NCBI GenBank assembly: GCA_943908405.1
Contig: CALTTE010000004.1
Location: 1 to 64,000 of the forward strand
From: an uncultured Moraxella sp.
GTDB lineage: Bacteria > Pseudomonadota > Gammaproteobacteria > Pseudomonadales > Moraxellaceae
Direction of reading: 5' to 3'
Length of the DNA: 64,000 nt
A model generated the notes under the pieces. It made no database searches and had not been told where the DNA came from. It was given only the letters and a program-made list of their open reading frames with translations. This document shows, piece by piece, positions 48,124-55,556 of the stretch. The number at the start of each line of letters is the position of its first letter. The stretch's first letter is position 1. Both the position numbers and the translations under genes were made by a program.

Positions 48124-49219
48124 AGCACTGTTTTTAAGCACAGCTCTTATTATTACTCCTGTTCACGCCACCGCCACCGCTGGTAAAATCGCAACCAATG
48201 TGGGTAAATTGGGTAAACTGGGCAGGGGTGGCTGGGTTGGTGTTGGTATTCAGCTGGGTTTGATGGGGGCAGGGTGGATTATCGAAGAAGGTCAAAAAGA
48301 CGTTAGAAGAACAACAACGCCTGATGAAGCACAAGAAACAGATGAAACAGCAAACACAACAACCAATGAGTTAGCCCAAAACGCTCAATATCCCTTTGAA
48401 TACATCATTGACAATCAAAGCTTTGCAACAGCAGAAGCGGCTCATCAGTATGTTTTAACAACACTGCTCAATAAACAAGGACTGGCACGCTCAAGACAAC
48501 ATGATGGCTTGTATTACGACAAGCTAGATTTGTATTACGGTAATCACTATAACGGCAGTCCTTATAGCGAAATTAAATCAAGCGTCGGTTTTTTTAGATC
48601 ACACGTACAAGCTGACAGTAAAACCAACATTGATGATAAACGCCCAAGTGGACGTATTTATACGTTTACGGGCAACATTTATAAAAAAGGCACTTTATCA
48701 GAACAAGACATTCATCTATCAGATGATTATAAAGCACAACGAGAAGCAGCAGCCAAAGAAATAGCAAGACAAATAGAAGCAACAAGCACCGACGCCGATG
48801 CTTCAGACATTGACAAAATCATCAAAGAGCTACAAAAAGCCAAAGAAGCCAAAGAAGCCAAAGACAAAACCGATGAAAAAACAAAAGAAAAAGAACAAGA
48901 AAAGATAAAAGCTAAAGAACAAGAACAAATAGACTTTTGCACATTTGCTAAGTTTATTTGTGATGATGGGCTTGATAAAGACACAGAGATTGACATTCAA
49001 GATACTGATATTGTGACTATTGATACAAATATAAGATTTGGTGGTCAATGTCCAAGTGATGTTGTTATAACAGGTAGTATGTTTGGTCAGACATTGTCAT
49101 TTACGTTTTTTGAATGGCATAAGTTTTGTTATTTTCTTGAACTTATAAAGCCAATTATTATTGCGATGGCAGGATATCAAGCTGTAAAAATTGTAGGAGG
49201 TGTCAATGTCGCTGATTAG
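48092..49219 (+). CDS. TspB/pIII-like phage adsorption protein
   Basis: The 375-residue protein has a signal peptide ending near residue 27 (VHATA), a Gly-rich hydrophobic segment (GGWVGVGIQLGLMGAGW), a soluble domain, a Lys/Glu-rich coiled-coil-like stretch at about 245-285 and a Cys-containing C-terminal domain. The end (FTFFEWHKFCYFLELIKP then IIIAMAGYQAVKIVGG) resembles the TspB C-terminal domain of Neisseria filamentous phage proteins and the membrane anchor of pIII. It therefore probably caps the virion and binds the host receptor. It overlaps the next gene by 14 nt. Confidence 0.75.
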   Translation: MLSTTKSSVIKALFLSTALIITPVHATATAGKIATNVGKLGKLGRGGWVGVGIQLGLMGAGWIIEEGQKDVRRTTTPDEAQETDETANTTTNELAQNAQYPFEYIIDNQSFATAEAAHQYVLTTLLNKQGLARSRQHDGLYYDKLDLYYGNHYNGSPYSEIKSSVGFFRSHVQADSKTNIDDKRPSGRIYTFTGNIYKKGTLSEQDIHLSDDYKAQREAAAKEIARQIEATSTDADASDIDKIIKELQKAKEAKEAKDKTDEKTKEKEQEKIKAKEQEQIDFCTFAKFICDDGLDKDTEIDIQDTDIVTIDTNIRFGGQCPSDVVITGSMFGQTLSFTFFEWHKFCYFLELIKPIIIAMAGYQAVKIVGGVNVAD

Positions 49220-49478
49220 TTTATTTAAGGGGTTGCAAAGAGGGTGGCTTAAAGATGTTTTGGTGGGAGCAGGTTTAACGCTTGGCACTTCTGCAGTTTC
49301 TATGAGTGCATTAAATATTGCTGTCAATCGTCTAAAAACGGATTTAAACTCGGTATCAAATGTCATACTATCACTTATGCATCTTATGGGTTTGGACGTT
49401 GCTATGTCGCTTGTACTTGGTGCAATCGTTGCTCGTCATACAATACAAGCATCAAAACTAACATTGATGAAAAAATAA
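49206..49478 (+). CDS. DUF2523/pVI-like phage membrane protein
   Basis: The 90-residue protein follows a strong AGGAGG at 49195-49200 and starts at the ATG at 49206. It shows the DUF2523 pattern: a basic start (SLFKGLQRGWLKDVL), small-residue helices (VGAGLTLGTSAVSM) and the closing LMGLDVAMSLVLGAIVARHT. DUF2523 proteins sit between the pIII-like and Zot genes in many inoviruses and are thought to be the pVI minor coat at the virion end. Confidence 0.8.
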   Translation: MSLISLFKGLQRGWLKDVLVGAGLTLGTSAVSMSALNIAVNRLKTDLNSVSNVILSLMHLMGLDVAMSLVLGAIVARHTIQASKLTLMKK

Positions 49479-49548
49479 AACATAACAATGGCGAAGCTAG
49501 GGAAGGAGGAGTTTCGACGACTGACCGACGCTGAGCCATTGTTATGTT
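49479..49548. other. 70-nt structured inverted repeat before zot
   Basis: Two perfect 14-nt arms, AACATAACAATGGC (49479-49492) and GCCATTGTTATGTT (49535-49548), enclose a GA/GA internal loop and a further AGC/GCT stem (49495-49497 with 49530-49532). The apical part is purine-rich (TAGGGAAGGAGGAG) then contains CGACGACTGACCGAC. It occupies almost the whole DUF2523-zot gap. It has no T-run, so it is not a simple terminator. Confidence 0.8.
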
Positions 49549-49565
49549 AGGAAATAAAGGTATTT

Positions 49566-50810
49566 ATGATACATTTAGTAACTGGTGTGCCAGGTGCGGC
49601 TAAAACTGCTTTTGTTGTTACGCGTTTAGATAAAATAGAATCTACAAATAAAGTTAATTTAGCAAAAAATTTAAAGATTTATGAGCATAACAAAGAACTT
49701 ATTGAAAAATATACTGAAGATTTTAGTTTTTATGAATATGAAATAGGTTCTGGTCATGAACTAAAACGTCAAGTAGATGTTTTAGATGATGATTATTTTT
49801 CTTTTTTAGCTGAAGAGTATGACGACTTACGCCCCGATTTTTATTTTAAAAGAACGGTTCAGTTTAATGAAATTATACAACGTATCAATGAGCGTGAAGG
49901 AGATCAGGGTTTTAAGTATTTTTTGCCAGTTCGTACGATTTATACAAACATAAACAATCTTAAAATTCCTTTTACAAGAGCGTTAACGCATGATTGGCGT
50001 GATTGCCCCGATGGTTCTTTGATCGTTGTTGATGAAGTTCAGCTTGTACCACCTTATGACAATCACAAAGATAAGAATAATGATATTGTTCAGTCTTTGA
50101 CTGTTCATCGCCATCGAGGTTTTGATTTTTACTTTATTACACAATCGCCTACCTTGCTGCACCCAACTGTTAAAGTTTTGGTTGGTGTGCATTATCATTT
50201 GACAAGACCTTATGGAATGACAACCATTGTTTATCAATTTGGGCGTGCAACAGACAATCCAAGTGCCGTTGTTAATAAAAAAAGTGTTGAAACAAAGTTC
50301 CAATTTAGACCTCAAGACCGTATTTTTAGGCTTTATAAGTCAACGACGATTAACACGCATAAAAAAAGATTCCCCAAAGGAATTTTTTTCTTTTTGTTTT
50401 GGGTTTTTGCTGGCATTGCGTTTTTTGTGTACAATTTATCAGGAGACAGTTTGCAAAAATCCACAGTTTTTGGCGATGGTATTAAAGTTGACACTCAAGA
50501 ACAAGAACATTTATTAGTAACAGCAACTGAAAAAAAAGAAGTACAAGATATCGCACAAGAGCAACGAACTATTAAAGAGCAAAGACGGCTTTATTTATAT
50601 AGCACTGATTTGCCAAAAGATTATGAAATTCGCAGAGCTGACCCAATGCTTCAAGTTAGAGGTGTGATTGAGTCTAAAGGTAAATGTACCGCCTATAATG
50701 CTTATGGTGATACAATGACGCTCACACAAAAACAGTGCAAAGAATATGTTGGCACTGGTCGGGTGTATAAAGGTGAAATTACACAGTTGCAGGGTGCAAA
50801 TAATCCTTGA
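49566..50810 (+). CDS. Zot/pI-like filamentous phage assembly ATPase
   Basis: This 414-residue inner-membrane ATPase drives virion extrusion, as pI does in Ff and Zot in CTX phage. The N-terminal domain has Walker A GVPGAAKT (an Ala where Gly is usual), Walker B SLIVVDEVQ near residue 152 and the zonula-occludens segment HRHRGFDFYFITQSP. A membrane helix spans about 272-292 (FFLFWVFAGIAFFVYNL), followed by a periplasmic tail with two Cys. The phage has no secretin gene, so the tail would have to meet a host secretin, perhaps PilQ (inference). Confidence 0.88.
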   Translation: MIHLVTGVPGAAKTAFVVTRLDKIESTNKVNLAKNLKIYEHNKELIEKYTEDFSFYEYEIGSGHELKRQVDVLDDDYFSFLAEEYDDLRPDFYFKRTVQFNEIIQRINEREGDQGFKYFLPVRTIYTNINNLKIPFTRALTHDWRDCPDGSLIVVDEVQLVPPYDNHKDKNNDIVQSLTVHRHRGFDFYFITQSPTLLHPTVKVLVGVHYHLTRPYGMTTIVYQFGRATDNPSAVVNKKSVETKFQFRPQDRIFRLYKSTTINTHKKRFPKGIFFFLFWVFAGIAFFVYNLSGDSLQKSTVFGDGIKVDTQEQEHLLVTATEKKEVQDIAQEQRTIKEQRRLYLYSTDLPKDYEIRRADPMLQVRGVIESKGKCTAYNAYGDTMTLTQKQCKEYVGTGRVYKGEITQLQGANNP

Positions 50811-50835
50811 TTTATACGCCATTGGCGTATATAAT
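50807..50835 (+). promoter_or_regulatory. Toxin-antitoxin promoter and operator
   Basis: TTGATT (50807-50812) and TATAAT (50830-50835) are 17 nt apart. The spacer is filled by a perfect 19-bp palindrome, TATACGCCA-T-TGGCGTATA (50813-50831). This is an ideal site for autorepression by the antitoxin. The -35 overlaps the zot stop. Confidence 0.75.
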
Positions 50836-50856
50836 AATAACACTTTGGAGAAGTTT

Positions 50857-51186
50857 ATGAACTTTACTTTTATTGAAACCCCAATATTTACCAAAAGACT
50901 TAAAGAATTGATGGATGATGATTGTTATCTAAAGTTTCAACAGTTGCTGTTGGCTAACCCAACCGCTGGTGCTATTATTTCAGGTGGTGGCGGGGTTCGT
51001 AAGATTCGTTATGCTTTAAAAGATAAAGGTAAAAGCGGTGGTGTTCGTGTAATCTACTATTACCAAGATGCTAAAGGTGAAATTTGGTTATTGCTTATTT
51101 ATCCCAAATCTGAAAAAGATAACATCAGCAAAGAACAATTAGCGATTTTGAAGCGTTATGTCAAAAAGGAGATTAACAATGAATGA
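50857..51186 (+). CDS. RelE/HigB-type toxin
   Basis: The 109-residue protein resembles type II toxins of the RelE/HigB2 superfamily, ribosome-dependent mRNA endonucleases. Features are the start FIETPIFTKRLKELM, GGGGVRKIRYALKDKGKSGG near the middle and the strands VRVIYYYQDAKGEIWLLLIYPK followed by EKDNISKEQLAILK. GGAG lies 6 nt before the ATG at 50857. The stop overlaps the antitoxin start by 8 nt. The toxin-first order is that of higBA. It probably stabilises the prophage or excludes rivals. Confidence 0.82.
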   Translation: MNFTFIETPIFTKRLKELMDDDCYLKFQQLLLANPTAGAIISGGGGVRKIRYALKDKGKSGGVRVIYYYQDAKGEIWLLLIYPKSEKDNISKEQLAILKRYVKKEINNE

Positions 51187-51457
51187 TCAGCTATTTAATG
51201 AATTGTTGTTATCTGTACAACAAGCGGGGGCTATTTCACGGGGCGAGCTTAAGTCCGAACGTGTTTTTAGTTATGATGTGCCAGATATTAAAGCGATTAG
51301 AGAAAAAACAGGGCTAAGCCAAACTGTGTTTGCCAAAAAGCTTAATATTAGCTTTAAGACGTTACAAAATTGGGAGCAGGGCAGACGTAAGCCTACAGGT
51401 CCAGCGGTTGTCTTAATAAATTTAATTGAAAAAAACCCTGAATTGATTTTGGCTTAA
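51179..51457 (+). CDS. XRE-family antitoxin (HigA-like)
   Basis: The 92-residue protein starts at the ATG at 51179, which follows AAAAAGGAG. The N-terminal part (NELLLSVQQAGAISRG) is the likely toxin-binding arm. A classic XRE helix-turn-helix follows: DIKAIREKTGLSQTVFAKKL then FKTLQNWEQGRRKPTGPA. It would bind the 19-bp palindrome upstream of the toxin gene. The overlap with the toxin gene indicates coupled expression. Confidence 0.85.
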   Translation: MNDQLFNELLLSVQQAGAISRGELKSERVFSYDVPDIKAIREKTGLSQTVFAKKLNISFKTLQNWEQGRRKPTGPAVVLINLIEKNPELILA

Positions 51458-51508
51458 CTTTTTTATATGCCTTTAGTTGTGCAATATCGCACAGCTAAAA
51501 AAGGTAAA

Positions 51509-52336
51509 ATGATGAACTTTGAGAAGCTCTCTGATATTATTTGTTATTATCAAGACTATCATCTAACAAAAAACAAGTATCGCTATCGTTTGGCTGCTCT
51601 TGCTTCCTTTGATGACGTACCGCTATCTAAGCTTAAAAAAGCCGATGTCAAAAAGTGGGCAGTTAAACGCAAACTTGTTGTTTCAAATGCTACAATCAAT
51701 CGTGAGATTGGTTTTGCACGTGCTGCTATTAATACAACAGCAAGTGATTATGAAATAAGTCTTAATAATTCTTTTTCTAACGTTAAGTATTTGGAAGCGG
51801 AAGTTATTCCAAACTATTTAACGCCCAATGAGTATCAACGTTTGCTTGAATCTGCGCTTTATTTTAACAACAAAGACTTACAAGACTTTATAAAATTGCT
51901 CGTAATGACTGGCTGCCGACAATCTGAAGTATTAACGCTCAAGTGGCAAAACGTGCATTTTGACAAACGACATTTTGTTGTATTAAATACGCTGTCAAAG
52001 TCTAAACGCACTATGTATAAGTATCTTAATGATACAGCTTATAGCGTGCTATTGGAACGCTATGATAACAAGCAAGGCGATTATGTTTTTATGAATTCAA
52101 AAACTAATAAGCCGATTAAATCATTTAATAAAGGCTGGCAACTATGCAAAAAACGGGCAAATGTTAATTGCCGTATGCACGATTTACGTCATACTTATGC
52201 AAGCTGGCTTGTACAAAAAGGCGTACCAATTTATACGGTTAAAGAACTTTTGGGACACGGTGATATTGCAAGTACCCAGCGTTATGCTCATCTTGATTTT
52301 GCCGCAAAAATTGAAGCTTTGAATTTGATTGGTTAG
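51509..52336 (+). CDS. Tyrosine recombinase (phage integrase)
   Basis: The integrase catalyses insertion into and excision from the tRNA-Arg site. From the ATG at 51509 it has 275 residues, short but complete: a SAM-like core-binding domain, then the catalytic domain with Arg in MTGCRQSEVLTLKW, HDLRHTYASWL, the His of LLGHGD and the nucleophilic Tyr of QRYAHLD. AAAAGG precedes the chosen start; an ATG at 51467 lacks one. It ends 58 nt before the attR core. No excisionase is obvious. Confidence 0.92.
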   Translation: MMNFEKLSDIICYYQDYHLTKNKYRYRLAALASFDDVPLSKLKKADVKKWAVKRKLVVSNATINREIGFARAAINTTASDYEISLNNSFSNVKYLEAEVIPNYLTPNEYQRLLESALYFNNKDLQDFIKLLVMTGCRQSEVLTLKWQNVHFDKRHFVVLNTLSKSKRTMYKYLNDTAYSVLLERYDNKQGDYVFMNSKTNKPIKSFNKGWQLCKKRANVNCRMHDLRHTYASWLVQKGVPIYTVKELLGHGDIASTQRYAHLDFAAKIEALNLIG

Positions 52337-52347
52337 ACCGATTAACC

Positions 52348-52381
52348 AAAAAAAGCCTGCTATACAATAGCGGGCTTTTTT
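52348..52381 (+). terminator. Integrase terminator
   Basis: The stem AAAAGCCTGCTAT / ATAGCGGGCTTTT has a 3-nt loop and a T-run, just before attR. Confidence 0.85.
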
Positions 52382-52394
52382 AAAATGGCTCTCT

Positions 52395-52445
52395 GAAGCT
52401 GAAGGTCGCCAGTTCGACTCTGGCTGGGTGTACCAGTTTTTTAGC
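52395..52445 (+). repeat. attR, 51-bp core with 3' tRNA-Arg fragment
   Basis: This is identical to 44335-44385. It contains the 3' half of tRNA-Arg but no D arm or 5' acceptor strand, so it is not a working tRNA gene. Confidence 0.93.
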
Positions 52446-52630
52446 TACTTTTTGATTTAGTCATCGTTATTAAGGCGTTTTGTTGGTTATTATTGTCAAG
52501 GGCGACTATCAAGAGCGGTTTTAGGCTGTTGCTATCAAACCGCATTTAATTAGCAAATTGATTGGCATAAATAAAGTTAGTATTGAATAAAGTTCATATT
52601 AAATTAAAGTTAATTTAAAATATAGATTAT

Positions 52631-52659
52631 AAAACCACGCAAATTTGTGTGGTTTTTTT
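52631..52659. terminator. Bidirectional terminator between the prophage and the fatty-acid cluster
   Basis: The stem AAAACCACGCAAA / TTTGTGTGGTTTT (one G-T pair) is followed by more T. The rest of 52446-52755 shows no gene. Confidence 0.75.
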
Positions 52660-52755
52660 GTTTAATAAACACCAAAAAAGTGTTTGGATGGCTTCTAAAT
52701 CATTAGTCAATGACTTAAATGGTTGGTATTTTTTGCCATTTAACTTAACATTAAA

Positions 52756-53691
52756 TTAAAGCGTGTCAATTCGCCCTACAAAATGCACTTTATCGCCACT
52801 GTATGCCCCAAATTGCCAGTCATTGCCATCGTTATCCAAGCTTGCGATAAGCTCAATGCTGGACGGCAAAAAAATAGGGGATTTAAAGCTGATTGTGCAA
52901 GAAAAGCACTCAGGCAAGTTTTTAAATAAACTTAAGGCTTTGGCGTTAGACCACATACCGTGAGCAATCGCCTTAGGATAGCCAAAGGCACGGGCTGATA
53001 ATGCGTGCAAATGAATTAAATTAAAATCGCCTGAAACAAAAGCATATCGCCGTCCGATATCTTCTGGTATATTGACGGTATAAGAAAAACCATCGGCGGT
53101 TTTGGCAAGTTTGGGTGGTGGGGTGTTTTTTGATTTTGGCTGGGTTTTTTTGGTTTTTTGCCGTGATAAGTAGGTAGATGACCCTTGCCAAATCAGCTCA
53201 CCACGGCTATAAACTTTGGTAATAAAGTCAAATTGTTGTCCTTTATCGTGGGCTTGTAAGTTGGTTGCTGTTACCGACAGTTCAACCAACTCACTGTCAT
53301 CAATGGGGCGATATTGGGTAACTTGGTTGGCAAGATGAATAAGCCCAAGCATCGCAAAAGGAAAGTCATCTTGTGCCATCATATTCATTTGTAGCGTTTG
53401 GCTCAATACCGCAAAGTAGGTGGCAGGGACTCGTCCGTCATTGACAAACCCACAAATTTTGCGGTATTCATTGAGATTATCGCTGTCAATCGCCAAATTT
53501 TTGACCCGATAAGTAACCGAGGGTAAGCCAGTGGCATCAATCTGCTTATCACGATTTGGCAGCAAACTTTTAATGACATTGGCATAAGTGGTGTGTACTT
53601 TTGGTAAGGCATCAAAGCTACGTTCATCATTGGCTGTTGGCGTGTTGGTGTCCGTTTTATTGCTGTTTGTTGCATTGATTGGCTTTGTCAT
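52756..53691 (-). CDS. MaoC-like acyl dehydratase (hot-dog fold)
   Basis: The 311-residue protein has the size of the two-domain MaoC hydratases such as mycobacterial HtdX. The C-terminal half carries the catalytic motif YAFVSGDFNLIHLHALSARA with FGYPKAIAHGMW, where Asp and His hydrate trans-2-enoyl thioesters. The N-terminal half is a degenerate hot-dog repeat. It starts 1 nt after the stop of the FabG-like gene, so the two are translationally coupled and probably act in sequence on 3-hydroxyacyl substrates. Whether these are CoA or ACP thioesters is not clear. Confidence 0.82.
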   Translation of the reverse strand: MTKPINATNSNKTDTNTPTANDERSFDALPKVHTTYANVIKSLLPNRDKQIDATGLPSVTYRVKNLAIDSDNLNEYRKICGFVNDGRVPATYFAVLSQTLQMNMMAQDDFPFAMLGLIHLANQVTQYRPIDDSELVELSVTATNLQAHDKGQQFDFITKVYSRGELIWQGSSTYLSRQKTKKTQPKSKNTPPPKLAKTADGFSYTVNIPEDIGRRYAFVSGDFNLIHLHALSARAFGYPKAIAHGMWSNAKALSLFKNLPECFSCTISFKSPIFLPSSIELIASLDNDGNDWQFGAYSGDKVHFVGRIDTL

Positions 53692-53692
53692 T

Positions 53693-55105
53693 TTATGCTC
53701 CTAATAGGCTTTGACCACATACACGCACCGTTTGACCGTTGATTGCCCCTGATGTTGGGGCTAATAGCCAAGCGATGGTTTCGGCAACATCAACAGGCTT
53801 GCCACCTTGACTCATTGAATTCATTCGCCGACCTGCTTCACGCACCGCAAAAGGAATAGCAGCGGTCATTTTTGTTTCTATAAAACCTGGGGCAACGGCG
53901 TTAATGGTCTTGCCACTTTGTGCCAAAATACTGGCGGTGGCTTTGGTCAACCCGATAATGCCAGCTTTGCTGGTGGCGTAATTGGTTTGTCCAAAGTTGC
54001 CTGCAATACCAGCAATGGACGAGACGCAAACAATGCGAGCGGTTGCACTAAAGCCATCGTGGTCAAGTAAGTATTGATTGATGTTGGCAACTGCTTGTAG
54101 ATTGACGTTAATCACCGCTTGCCACTGGATTTCATTCATTTTGGCAAGGGTTTTGTCTTTGGTGATGCCTGCGTTGTGGACAATGCCATCAATCTTGCCT
54201 ACCGCTTGCATTAGCTTTTGGGCGGCGGTGGGGTCGGTAATGTCAAGGGGCAGGGCTTTGGCGGCGATTTTTCCTGCTTGACGCTGTAAATCAGCCAGCA
54301 TTGCGGGTAAGTCCACACAAATCACCTCTGCTCCATCTCGCATTAAAATCTCACCGATTGCCGCCCCAATACCACGGCTTGCTCCTGTTACTACAATTTT
54401 TTTGTCCAATAAGGGTTTGTCGGACACTGATTTGATGGCTTCTAGATTGAGATGGGTAGCGATGGTGTTGTCAAGGTAAATGGCTTGCCCTGACACATAG
54501 GCGGATTTTGCCGACATAAAAAAGCGTAAGGTGCTATCAAGCATTGGCTCTAGTCCTGATTGCACATAAAGCACATTGGCACTGATGCCTTTTTTAACTT
54601 CTTTGGCTAGTGATTTAACAAAGCCCAAAATGGCACGCTGGGCGGTTTGATGATTAATGTCGGTGAGTGTTTTTGGGGGGCGGGCGATAACGATAATCCG
54701 CCCTGATGACTTGATTTTTTTGACAATGTTATGAAAAAATTCATAAAGCGATGTTAATTGATCAAGCGTTGTCATATCGCTGGCATCAAAAATCGCCACT
54801 TTAAAACGGCGGTGCTCTTCACGCATTGCTTTATCGCTATTGGCAAGTGTGCCAGCAAAATTCTGGGCGTAGGCGATGGTGGCAGGGTCGGTAGCAAGGT
54901 GGGCGGTTAATTGGCTGAGTGTGTCAAGCACGCTGTCTTTGATGGCGGTATTGTCGCTGTCGGCAAATCGGGCGATGACCTCGCCTGTTAAGATGGCTTG
55001 GGTGTTGCTGTAACGCTCTAGGGCGACAGGCGTAGGTAAGCCAAGATTTTTGGCGATTTTTTTGCCAATGCCTGATTGTACCAAATCACTGTAACGGTCG
55101 CTCAT
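53693..55105 (-). CDS. High-molecular-weight 3-oxoacyl-(ACP/CoA) reductase (FabG4 type)
   Basis: The 470-residue protein is twice normal FabG length. An N-terminal domain with a degraded Rossmann fold precedes a full SDR domain with TGASRGIGAAIGE, the VHNAGITKD segment, catalytic Ser (VSSIAGIAG) and the YATSKAG Tyr/Lys pair. It matches the FabG4/HMwFabG group that prefers longer 3-oxoacyl thioesters. With the adjoining MaoC-like gene and the divergent thiolase at 55557 it makes a reduction-dehydration-thiolysis set, as in other Moraxellaceae. Confidence 0.87.
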   Translation of the reverse strand: MSDRYSDLVQSGIGKKIAKNLGLPTPVALERYSNTQAILTGEVIARFADSDNTAIKDSVLDTLSQLTAHLATDPATIAYAQNFAGTLANSDKAMREEHRRFKVAIFDASDMTTLDQLTSLYEFFHNIVKKIKSSGRIIVIARPPKTLTDINHQTAQRAILGFVKSLAKEVKKGISANVLYVQSGLEPMLDSTLRFFMSAKSAYVSGQAIYLDNTIATHLNLEAIKSVSDKPLLDKKIVVTGASRGIGAAIGEILMRDGAEVICVDLPAMLADLQRQAGKIAAKALPLDITDPTAAQKLMQAVGKIDGIVHNAGITKDKTLAKMNEIQWQAVINVNLQAVANINQYLLDHDGFSATARIVCVSSIAGIAGNFGQTNYATSKAGIIGLTKATASILAQSGKTINAVAPGFIETKMTAAIPFAVREAGRRMNSMSQGGKPVDVAETIAWLLAPTSGAINGQTVRVCGQSLLGA

Positions 55106-55319
55106 TTTTGCTCCTATATGGGTTAATTTAATTCAAATGTTAATCAAATGGTTGCTAATTAATGGGTTTCATCAGATTGCTTTAAAATGCTGTTTTATTC
55201 GGCATTATTTTATCTAAAGCATTCTTTTATTCAAAACGTTTTTATTGCCAATATGTTATCTAAAATGCGTTTTGTTTAATGGTTTGTAGCCAGTTTGGTT
55301 AATGGTGCTATATTTGGTC

Positions 55320-55377
55320 TTAGGTCAAACGGTGTATTGGGGCTAAATGGTGTCATTTTAGGTCTGGATTGACCTAA
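55320..55377. promoter_or_regulatory. Candidate operator between fabG4-like and thiolase genes
   Basis: The 451-nt divergent gap (55106-55556) holds three TTAGGTC half-sites: direct copies at 55320-55326 and 55358-55364, and an inverted copy GACCTAA at 55371-55377. The last two form a 7-6-7 inverted repeat. A shared regulator site is plausible; no regulator gene is adjacent. Confidence 0.45.
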
Positions 55378-55556
55378 CGGCTTAGTCTAGCATAAAATGG
55401 CAATGGCATTGGGTGATTTTCTTTAAAATTTTGTATCAATTTATCAAAAACTCGCCCTATTAGGCTAATTTATGCTAAGCTGTTGGTTTTAAATTATTTG
55501 TCAGTCAGTTATTTGTCAGTCAAATTTAACATTCTACATTTGATTAAGGAGTGATG

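Larger units (their letters stand above)
44335..52445. mobile_element. Filamentous (inovirus-type) prophage in tRNA-Arg
   Basis: The element is bounded by 51-bp direct repeats (44335-44385 and 52395-52445), giving a unit of about 8060 bp. It encodes, in order: an HTH repressor-like protein and a DUF2726 protein (minus strand); a hairpin-rich intergenic region; then on the plus strand Rep, a candidate ssDNA-binding protein, a small membrane protein, the major coat protein, two more small membrane proteins, a TspB/pIII-like adhesin, a DUF2523/pVI-like protein, Zot/pI, a toxin-antitoxin pair and a tyrosine integrase. Length and order fit the inovirus plan. No secretin (pIV) is present. All core genes look intact. 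Confidence 0.92.

Noticed and set aside
52395..52445. Second tRNA-Arg gene
   Set aside because: Only the 3' half is present; the acceptor 5' strand, D arm and first two anticodon bases in the right form are missing. It is the attR copy.
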